Assembly: GCF_900112775.1 (NCBI RefSeq)
Contig: NZ_FOYZ01000016.1
Location: 24,769 to 88,768 of the forward strand
DNA: 64,000 nt
Reading direction: 5' to 3'
Origin: Anaeromicropila populeti
Lineage (GTDB): Bacteria; Bacillota; Clostridia; Lachnospirales; Lachnospiraceae
In this document: positions 51,591-63,500 of the stretch, piece by piece
Layout of the letters: each line of letters opens with the position of its first letter
Position numbering within the stretch: the stretch's first letter is position 1
The notes under the pieces: generated by a model
The model's database searches: none
What the model saw: only the letters and a program-made list of their open reading frames with translations
What the model was told of the DNA's origin: nothing
Position numbers and translations under genes: made by a program

Positions 51591-54500
51591 ATGAAATACA
51601 TAAAAAATAAAAGAAAAATAGCAACCAGAGTCCTTTCATTTGGAATGGCTTTCCTAATGGCATTTGCACAGCCATTAGATTATGTAGGAATAAAAGGATC
51701 TGATAAGAAATATGAAGAGCCAATGCCAGCACAAGCTAGATTATTTGAGAGCACCATATCTCAGATTACTCTTTCCTGTGTAAAAACAACAAGTAAAGCA
51801 GTGACCCTTCAATGGGAAAGTGTAATAGATGGAGCAGAATCCGACTATACGTATTCTGTATATCGAAACAATGAATTAATTATTGAGAATATAACAGATC
51901 TGACCTATGAAGATACTGTTTCGACAGCTGGAAATTATCTTTATAAGGTAGAGGCAAAGGATACGGAAGGAGCGGTAGTTTGTACAAGCAATGAAGTATC
52001 TGCGGTTGTGTATGAGGAGTTAAAAATCACCTCTAATTTAACCTTAACGGAGAATATGGAGGTAGGAGATGTAATTATTACGTCGGGGAGTAAATTAGAC
52101 CTTCAAGGATACCGTTTAATGGTACATGGAGATGTCACTGTAAATAGTGGAACTATTGTAGTGAACAGAGGATATTTACTTTGTGAGGGAAACTTTAAAA
52201 CGGATACCAACGGGTATTTAAATTTAACGAATCCTTCAGATAAGATAACAATAGCAGGTAATTTATCATTTGGAAGCTCCTCTTCTGTGCTAAGTGCAGG
52301 GGTAATGGAAATAGGGGGAAATGCAGAGTTTACCTATTATTATGGTGGATTCTATCCCTATAATACATTTGAAACTATTTTAAATGGAACCACAGCTCAG
52401 ACAGTTAAGTTTGTAAATGAAAGAAGTTATTTTAATGTGCTTACCTTAAATAATCCGGAGGGTATTCTAGTAGATGGAATGCTTTATTATAAAAGCATAA
52501 ATAGAAATGGGACGAATATTACCTATTTAACCTATGATGAGGGAACATTTGGATGGACATTAACAGAAGATGAAACCATAACTGGCGATTTGGTTTTAAA
52601 GGGTGGAGATCTAGATTTAAATGGACATTCTCTTACTATAACGGGCGACCTTGTGCAATACCAGGGAAAAGTGTCTCCTAATAACGGAACATTAACCGTT
52701 CAAGGAGATTGTTATTTAGCAACAAGGCTGACAGCTGGAGAAACAAAGACGTATGGCGATAGTCTTGGTATATTAGAAATGATAAATGAAAATGACCATG
52801 TAGTGGTGGAAGGTAATTTTTGCTGTCGTACATTAAGTGTAAATAATCTGACCAATGGACTACTAGAAGTAAAAGGGGACATAGACATTTTATCAAATCC
52901 AAAAGCCTTTAGCCCCGGGGAAAACCATAAGATTTTGTTAAGTGGAACTACCATTCAGACAGTAAATATTTTGAGAGCGTTAGCAGATCAAAATTATATT
53001 TCTAATCTGGAAATTACAAATCAGGCTGGAGTTGTGTTTAAGACTCCAATTCCCATTACACATAGTCTGAAAACCAATGGAAATACCTTGGAAGGGAAAG
53101 TTCGTTTACTGTATACAACAAAACCAGAAAACAATGTTATAAATGCAGATGTGATTGTAGATGTTGAAACCTCTTTGCGTTCAGATATAGAAATAAACGG
53201 AGAGCTGACAATAAATTCCAAATTATATTTATACGGACACTCTCTTATTGTAAATGGTAATGTTACAATAAGTGGAACATTAACACCAGAAAATGGTTCT
53301 TTTAGTTGTGACAATATGACAGAAACTGTCTATGGAAGATTAAATATGACCAGTGCCAATGACTATATTTGTGTAAATCACAATTTAGAGCTAAATGGGT
53401 ATCTTTCTGGCTATGAAGGAATTTTGGAGGTAAAGGGTGATGTAACGCAAATTGGGGCATCCTCCAGTGGGGTAGGTTGTTACAGCAATAGCAAAATGAT
53501 ATTAAGTGGAACGGCACTACAAACCATTAGTTTTGATTCTATGAATTGTAAGCTTAATATTGTTGAAATTCAAAATGAAAACGAGGGAGTATTTTTTAAG
53601 ACAGCTGTAAATATAGCAACATTAATTACAAATGGGAATATATGCAAGTATAACAATGGAGAAAGTGTAGGCTGGACACTAAATCAGGATGAAGTCTACG
53701 AAGGAGATTTATACCTGATATCAGGAGAATTAAATTTAAATGGACACGTTTTAGAAGTACAAGGTAATTTGATTCAGGGTGGTGGAACAGTCAATATTAA
53801 TGGTGGTACGTTACATGTTACAGGTGACTATCGGATACAATCGAAAAGCGGTGATACTTATAGCAGCAGCAGCGGTATTCTTGATATGGAGCAGGAGGAA
53901 GACAGAGTTCATATTCAAGGTAGCTTTATCATGCAATCGACTAAAAGTCATGTCACCTATTTAACGAATGGTAAATTAGAAGTAGAAAAAGATATTCAAG
54001 GCTACTTTGAGTCTGCTGGAAGTCATATCACTATAGTATGTGGGGCAGACAGCCAGTCTGTTACAGGTCCAATTCTGCAAAATCTACAGGTGACAAATAC
54101 CTCAGAAGGGGGCGTTACACTAAGCAGTACCGTTGTAAAAGGAATGGTGGAGGATGGAGGAAAACCGATTGGTGGTTCTTTGGAAATAAGATATACAACA
54201 TCCTTTGCAAATAATGAATATCATGGAAGTATAAAATTAACCCAATCCTATGAATTAACTGGGGATTTGAAAATTTATGGAGATTTATTATTAATATCCA
54301 GCTATTTTGCAATTTCTTTGGTATTAAATAACTATAACCTGATAGTCAATGGATCTATTACAGCAACAAATGCAAATTTTGATATTGGAAAAGGAAAACT
54401 GTATTGTTATGGAAATATGTCATTGGGAATAACTTATAGCTCTTCGGGTAACAGAGGTTTAAAAATGACAGAAAGCGAAGCGTATGTTTTTGTGCAGGGA

Positions 54501-57500
54501 AATTTAACATATGGTACATACAGCTGGGGGTATTTGACAAATGGAATTCTTGAAATAAAGGGTAACTTTAGTCCGTCAACTTATAAGTTCGTTGCCACAG
54601 AATCACATAAGACAATTTTAAGTGGTTCTGAAAAACAAACAGTAAGCTTTGGGTATTTGTATTCTACATTTAACAAACTGGAAATACAAAATGCGAAGGG
54701 AGTTTATTTTGAAAATGAAATTCGTGCCAATGAGCTGATTGACAATGGACATCCTATAACTAGTAAAAGTGGCGGGGAAGAATCCAGATTGGGGTGGACG
54801 TTAACGCAAGATGAAACGATAGAAGGTGATTTGTATTTAATTGGGGGAACTCTTGATTTAAATGGGCACAAATTAAGTATAAAGGGTACATTAATTCAAA
54901 GCAGCGGTATAGTAAAGATAAATGGAGGACAATTAATTGTAGAAGAAGATTACCGCATACAGAGAAAAATATCAGATACAGCCTATAGTGGAAGCTATGG
55001 TGTGCTTGTCATGCAAAATGCAAATGATTACGTTGAGGTTCGTGGAGACTTCTATGCCGATGGAATGAAGCAGAGTGGATTATTAACAGCAGGTACTTTT
55101 TGTGCAAAAGGAGATTTTATAAGTGGCTCAATATGGGGTAATAGTTCATTTACTCCAACAGAAAGCTTTTTAGTTCGATTTAATGGAACAGAAAGACAAA
55201 ATATTAACTGTAGTACCAATACTACATTACTTTTTCAAAATGTAGAGTTGGAAAACGAAAATGTGTATTTTGAAAAGATGTATGTTGCAGGAAAAATAAA
55301 TGATTATGGAAGAGAAGTCAAGGGATTGATTTATCCTTTAACTGGGTTTGAGGCAGAAAATAATCTGCTTCATGGTTCACTGTATGTAATGAGTACAGTT
55401 ACATTAACACAGGATTTGGAAGTAACAGGTGATTTGAAGGTTCATAGTTATCTTGGTTTAAGCGGATGTAGTTTAACGGTAAATGGTTCTGTAGAGATAA
55501 CATCTAATATGGATTTTATAAAAGGCAGGCTTTATTGTAAAGGAAATTTCTCAACTACGGGATATGGTGGGCTCTACATGGGAAATGCAGAGGACTATCT
55601 TCTGGTGGAAGGAAATACAGTGTTTGGAGGATATCAGAGATATGGAGGCAGCAGAGTTGTAGTATTGACAAATGGGGTAATGGAACTAAAGGGTGACTTC
55701 ACCCAAGTATATCATAATTCATCCTCAGATTTTCAAGCAGCAAATAACCATTCGGTCATTTTTAGTGGGGATGGACTCCAAACCATTACAATAGCATCTA
55801 TAAATTCTTATTTTAATAAGGTAGTGATCAATAAAAAGTATCCAAATGGTATTATGGCAATGCAGCCTATTTACTGTAATCAGCTTATCGATAATGGATA
55901 TGAAATTACGTATGCTCATAATGGAATGTTTGGTACAAAACTAGAAGAAGATATGGTGATAGGAGGAGATTATCATTTAGTGGGAGGAGAACTAGATCTG
56001 AATGGTCATACTCTAGAAATACAGGGTAACTTCTATCAAAGTGCAGGAACGGTTCTCGTCAATGGAGGTAAGCTTCTGGTTCAAGGGGACTATCGAATTC
56101 AGGAGTATACGGTAGATAGTGAAAATAATAAGGTTTTTTCAGATAGTAAGGGAATTCTGAATATGACAAAGCCAGAAGACTATGTATTGGTGCAAGGCGA
56201 TTTTGTCACAGAATCGGTTAAGGATCATACAGCGTACTTGACCAATGGTATTTTGGAGGTAAAAGGTAATTTTTCAGAGGAGGCTTCTAGTGGGTACAAT
56301 TTTAATACCTCTGACCAGCATAAAACTATTTTTAGTGGAGATAAATTACAAACAGTATATTTTTATTCCAGTGGCAGAACAGCTTCTCATTTCCAAAACT
56401 TGGAAATTAATAACGTAAGTGAAGAAGGTGTAAATTTTCGTTCTTTAGTATATGTAAATGGACAGGCTTCGCAGATAAATGGCAGGGTATCTGGAAGTGA
56501 ATTATATATTGCCTCATTGAACAATCTGAACGGAACTGTGTGGAGAGGCTCGGTAGTATTGTATTCCAACGTAAAATTGACAGCAGATTATACAATAGAA
56601 GGAAGTCTGTCTGCCATGTATCAGGCTGACTTAAATGGGTTTAGTCTTTCGGTTCAAAATTATATACAATCGGGTGGTACCCTTTACATCAATGGGGGTA
56701 AATTATATTGTACTAATAATTTTACCTATTATGGGTACTTTAAAATGGATCACACAGCTGATTATGTATTTGTAGGAAATATCTTTACATCTTCAACCAA
56801 TTATAATCAGACTGGATATTTGACAGATGGTGTGTTGGAAGTGCAGGGCGATTTTATGCAGACAACGAGTAATGGCACAGCATTTGTTGCTTCGGGTAAC
56901 CATGAAACTATTTTAAGTGGTAAGCCAACTTCATGGGGAACTTATTACGTTCAGATGGTTTCCTTTAAGAATACAGCAAATCACTTTAATAAATTAACCT
57001 TAACACGTAATGTAAATGACACGTATTCGTTTAGTGCAGATGTACATAGCCTTTGTAATATTTTAAACGAAGAAATGCAGGATGCAGAAGCACCCAGCAA
57101 GGTTACAGGAGTCCTTGTAAACAGTATTTCTGTAAATTCTGTTCAGTTGTCGTGGGCGGCTGCAACGGATAATGAAATGGTTACGGGATATATCATATAT
57201 CGGAATGGAACAGAAGTTGCCCGGACCAGTGTGACATATTTTAAAGACATGTCACTTAAGCCAAATACAACATACCGATATACGATATATGCATTTGATG
57301 CAAAGAAAAATTTATCTGAGCCATCGGAGGAAGTATATGCAGCTACTTTAAAAGATGAAGAATCACCAACCGTACCGTCAGGTTTGGAAATTCAGTCAGC
57401 AACAGGCAGCTCTATTACCTTAGTCTGGAGCTATGCACAGGATAATACGGGAGTAGCAGGCTATGAGGTGTTTCGCGACGGTGCATATTATAAAACAGTG

Positions 57501-60500
57501 ACTAGTAATAATGTTTTTAAGGATACCGATGTACAAAAGGAAACCTCCTATGAGTATCAGGTGAGAGCTTTTGATACTTCAGGAAATTATTCTGAATTAA
57601 GTACTTCTGTCACGGGAAATATTCTGGATCCTTCTATTAATTCAACGCTTCCCGAAGATGGGCAGAGAATTGGGGGAGATGCTGTAACATTACAGGTTTT
57701 ATTTCAGAAAGCAGGAACAGGTAATAAAGTGACTTTTGAGTACTGCGGCTTGGATCAGGTCTGGTATGATATTGTGCAGGTGCCAATTGGACAGCAAGAA
57801 TATAATGATTCTTTTTATTATGCCAAAGCAACATGGAATATTAAATATTTAGCGTCAGGAAATTATACGGTAAGGTATACTTTATATGATATAGAAGGAA
57901 ATACTTCTGTAAAAGAAGTTATTTATGAAATTGACAAATCGGGTCCAGACACACCTTCTGGGGTGAGTGCCAGTTCAGATAACGGAACCGTTACAGTATC
58001 CTGGGAAGATTCTGCAAGTGAGGACTGTGTAAGTTATGAAATCTACAGAGCAGAAGAAAATGCAGAAGAGTATCATTTGATTGGAACAGTCACAAAGCAA
58101 GAAGGTACTTCTTTTCTAGACAGAACTTGCATAGTAGGGCAGACGTATTCTTATAAAATAAGAGGAATGGATGACTTTACTCAGACAGGAGAGTTTAGTG
58201 AGGCTGTTTTTGCAACAGTGGCAGCAGATTTAGAAGCACCATCCATAACAGCTATTACGCCAAATGGAGGAAAAGTAAGTGGCTGGGTAGATGTTTGTGT
58301 AGTGGCACAGGATAATATATTAGTAAAAAGCATTGACTTATATTATGTTGCTTCTGACCAGCCTGATTTTATAAAGATTGGGACAATTGAAACAAGTGGG
58401 AAGGCTTATTTTAAATGGGACACCACAGGGATAGCAGATGGAACTTATTATATAAAAGCAGTGGCCACTGATATAAGTGGAAATACAGCAGAACGAAGTA
58501 TGGGTATTTTTGTCCTGGACAATACAGGAATTGCTAAAATTCAAATACAAGAGGTAACAGCAACTTCAAATAATGTTCTTTTGAAATGGGCAGATGTGGA
58601 AGAAGATGATTTTGCTTATTTTATGGTGGAACAGAAATTTGGAGATGTATTTACAAGTGTTGGAACGGTTTCCGATACATTAGGCATGTATGTCCAGAAC
58701 CTTAAGGCTAATACGGAGTACACATTTCGTGTAGTAGGTTACGATAAAACGGGCAATCGGGGAACTCCGTCAGAGGAGGTTGCCATTACAACATCTGCGG
58801 ATGAATCCGTACCAGTAATAAAAGGAATTTATCCCGTATCTTCTTACTATAAAAATAAAATACAATTAGGAGCCCGTGTCATAGATAATTGTGGATGCGA
58901 TAGGGTTGTATTTAGTTTCTCAAAAGATAAGGTGGAATGGACAGAGCTTGCAGCAGTGGAAGCACAAAACGGTGAAACAGATACGACTCTTTATTACGAT
59001 TGGGACATTTCCCAATTGGATGAGGGTGATATCTATGTAAAATTTGAAGCGTATGATTTGGCAGGTAATAAAAATGCACTGATAAATGGGGAAGAAATTA
59101 TTTCGCTGTATAAAATTGATAGGACAGCACCTGAACCAGTCAGTGAATTTCATGTGACAGGACAAGATGGTTATGTAGCCCTTACCTGGAATAGCAGTAC
59201 AGAGACAGATATCAGTTCCTATCATATTTATAGAAAGCAATCAGAAAATGGAGAATATTCTTTATTAAAAGAAAATTGTACATCAAAAAATTATTATGAT
59301 ACAGATGTAGAGTATGAGGGTGTGTATTATTATTGTATTTCAGCAGTTGATATTGCAGGAAATGAAGGGGCACGTTCAGAGGAAGTAGTTGCTACCGTAC
59401 AAGCAGATGGGCAGGCACCTGCAATTAGAAGCTTTTCCCCATCCAATGGAACAAGTGTAGGGGAAAATCCGTCTATCTCTATTTTGGCATTAGATAATTC
59501 TTGCCTGGGAAGTATTTTGCTGGAGTATAAAGGCGAAACGGAAGGCAGTGAAGGCTGGAACGTAATTGCCTCTTCAACAGTAGATGGTAAAAGTTATTTA
59601 TTAAAAACTACATGGATGACGGAGCAGTTATCAGATGGTTTGTATGATTTCCGAGTAAAGGTAACAGATAAAAATGGAAATCAAAGTGATTATGTTACGT
59701 ATCAATATTCCCTTGATACAGATGCGTCATCTGCGCCAGAAGTAATTCTAACGCCAAAGGATTATTGTATGGAGTTATCCTGGGCAAAGCTAGAAGAAAA
59801 TGATTTTGCATATTTTGAGATTTATCGAAAGGTAGAGAGTGAGGAAAATTATAGCTGTATTAAAAAGGGAACAGGAACTTCTTATGATGACTGGGAGGTT
59901 ACTCCTAATATATCCTATAGCTACAAGGTTTGTTTCTATGATTCCTGTCGAAATTGCAGTGAGAGCAATGTGGTGGAGGGAATCCCTCTTGATAATGACG
60001 TAATTAAACCAGTTGCAAGTATTGCAGAAAATCTGTCTGGTATTGTAGGAATGGAATTAGGTTTTGATGGTACAGCTTCTACTGATAATGTAGGAATCGT
60101 AAAGTATAAATGGGATATGGGAGATGGAACTATTCTTTATGGTTCACAGCCTGTTTATACCTATGACAAGGATGGAGTCTATAGTGTAACTTTAACGGTG
60201 GAGGATGAGAAGGGAAATCAGGCATCTGCCAGCACCAGTGTTACGATTTACCCGGCAGAAGATGCGGGAAGTGCGAAAGTAAGGGTAGTAGATGAAAGTA
60301 ATAATCCAATTCCGTATGCGTATTTTTGTATTCAGCTTTTAGGGGGAGAAACGGAAACGTATCGGGCAGATTATAGTGGATATGTAAAGCTTAGTGTAGA
60401 GTCAGGAACATATAAGGTTGCGGCATATAAGCAAGGCTATCTTCCCAAGGAGGATTTGTTGACCATTACTCCAGAGAGTCATGTGAAAATGTCCATTACT

Positions 60501-63500
60501 CTGCAAAGTGGAGATTTGGTGGTAGGAGATCTAACTTGGCACAGGATGGAAATTCAAGAAATGCTTGAGGCAGGAGTGGATTTGTCAGACCCAGAAAATT
60601 ATGACAGCTTTAGTTTTTCGGTTACTTTGACATTTGCACAGCAGCCACTACCAGTAGAGTATGAATTTCAAGTAATTGGACAAACAGTTAACGTAATAGA
60701 AGATACTTCAGAAACAGATAAGCCGAAGGAAGATAAACAAACGGTAATAGAGACACTTCATGTAGAAAGAGTGAAAAAGCCGTCCTCAAATGCTGGCGAT
60801 GGAGAAGAGGATGTTCCGATATTAGTATATCTTCATACATCTGCGGGAATTTCATGGTTAAAGGATATTTACGCAGTGGAGCTGGGTGTTTTAAATAATG
60901 CAAGTGCTAACTTTTCCATACTAAATGCAAATGCAACATTAGAATTGCCAGATGGAGTTTCTTTTGCAGGTACCAAGCAGGAGCAGACATTAAAGCAAGA
61001 TATGGGAACTATTTATGGACAACAGAGAGAAAGTGTATCTTGGTATGTAAAAGGAGATAAGTCAGGATCTTATCAATTAAGTGCTGCATTTAATGGAACA
61101 CTAATGCCTTTTAATATACCTGTTAGTGCTAACTTTAAATCAGATTATAATTTAGAAATCGAAGAATCTGGTAAGGGTTTGGTGCTTAGTATTATGCCAC
61201 AAGCTAGTGCCTATATTAATGAACAATATTATGTACAATATCAATTAAAAAATGATTCTGGTAAGACATATTATAACTTAAAGACAACTTTTGGAAATTA
61301 TGCTAGTCCAGGAAGTAAAAGTCAGGTTATTGTATTTCCTAAGGAGGGTCAAACCCCAGAAGTTTATGAGGATGAGGTACCAGCAACGTATCATATTAAT
61401 AGTGTAAATCAATCAAGAAGTATTCCCATTGTTTATGAGGGGGAAACAATAGAGATTGGTGTTTTTGAGCCAGGTGATGTGATTTATGGAACATATAAGA
61501 CGGCATTTACTGCTGATGGAGATCCAGATGAGGTATACTATGATTTAGTTGATACAGCAGTTGAATCATGGGGAGCAAATAAAGGAATAAAAGTGGAGGT
61601 TCATGAAATACCAAGCCACATTTCCAAGTCAATTAAGAAGGTGATAGCAGAAAGTAATACGTGGGCAGATCCTGTGGACTATTCGACAGGAGCGTATCTA
61701 GACAGTTATGAGGCATTGGCATTACAGGGGTTAACAACCATTTCACTGGATTTGGAATATAATTCAATGATTACAGACAATAAAGGACAGCTCGGATATG
61801 GCTGGAGCCACAACTATGAAACCTTTTTGAAAGAAAAAGATGGAATGGTAGAATTGTACTGGTCACCTTCCAGCAATATTACGTTTATTCCTGAAAATGC
61901 CATTAACAGGACGGTTCATGGGGTAATTATTGATAGTACGATTATGTTGGAAGAAGCAGATGCAGAAGGAGCAGTAACCTTTGGCTGTATTAGTGCAGGG
62001 ATGTCAAAGTATAAGCTGGAGCGAAGTGAAAGTGGAACATATACTCTTTATGGACCAAATAGAGATGTTTTCCAATTTAATCAAGACGGCAAGTTAACTA
62101 AGATTACGGATGCACAAAACAGAAGTGTACTTTTTGAGCAGTTAGAACAACAGACCATTGTAACTGAGCCTGTATCTGGGAAAAGACTTATTATGAATTA
62201 TAATAGTCAGGGATTGATTACAGAGGTAAGTGACGATTACGGAAGAAAAACTTCATTTGCGTATACGGATCAGTATTTAACCTCCATCACCAATCCACTA
62301 GGAGAAACCACCACATATGCCTATGAGAATGGTAAAATAGTAACCGTCACCAATTCAGAAAATTGCACCTATATGACCAATACCTATGACGAGTCAGGCA
62401 GGGTGCTTACGCAAGATGATGCAGATGCCAATACCCCATTAACATACTTTTCTTATGAAGATAATGGACAATGGGGTAGTACGGTGGTGACCATTACGGA
62501 TCGAAACGGAAAGGTAATCAAAGTTAAAACCAACTATGCGGATTTAGTGGAAATGAAAATGGATCAGAATGGAAGCACATCGTATTTTCAATACGACTGG
62601 AACGGAAATCTGGTCAGTGAAAAGGATGGGGAAGGGAATACTACTTATTATGAATATGATTCCGAAAACCGCAGAACGGTGGTAAGAGATGCTTTCTTGA
62701 AAGAAACCCATATGTCCTATGATTCCAATGGAAATGTCATTCAAATTACAGGAAGTGACGGAAGTGTTTCCACCTATGAGTATAATGAGCAAAATCTTCA
62801 GACAAAGGTGACGGATCAGTTAGGGCTTCAGACACAATTTAAGTATAATGAAAACGGACAGCTTCTGGAGCAAAAGGTGGAAGGAAAGGGAGTAAAGTAT
62901 TTTTCCTATGAAAAAGGGATGTTGGTTGCTGAAAAAGATTATCTTGGCAATGAAACAACCTATACTTATGATGACTTTGGAAATGTAAAAACAGTAAAGG
63001 ATAAAGAAGGGAATCGTACGGAATACACCTATGATACGTTAAATCGTGTCATAGAGGAAAAGGATGCTGCTGGAGGCATAGTAAGCACTACCTATGACTG
63101 CTTTGGAAATCAAACAACCAGAACCGATGCCAGAGGAAATACTACTACCTTTGCATATGCCAATAATCTATTGACCAAGGAACGGTATGCGGATGGCTGT
63201 GAACTTACCTATGAATATGATGGGGAGGGAAGAACGACAAAAGCCATTAATCCAGATGGAACTGCTCTTAGTACGGAATATGATGCTGCTGGAAATGTAG
63301 TAAAAACCACGGCGGCGGACAATACCTCATTAACCTATACGTATGATCACACCAACCAGGTAACCACCATCATGAATAGTGAAGGTGCTATTACTCGATT
63401 TGAATATTACCCCAATGGTAAACTGCATCGAAAGATTTTTCCAGACGAAACCTATGAATTATATACGTATAATGACGTATGGAAATTAGCCAGTGTAAAG

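Noticed and set aside
52020..57070. CRISPR-like or tandem DNA repeat
   Set aside because: The repeats are long, coding and conserved at the protein level only; there are no short identical DNA repeats with spacers.
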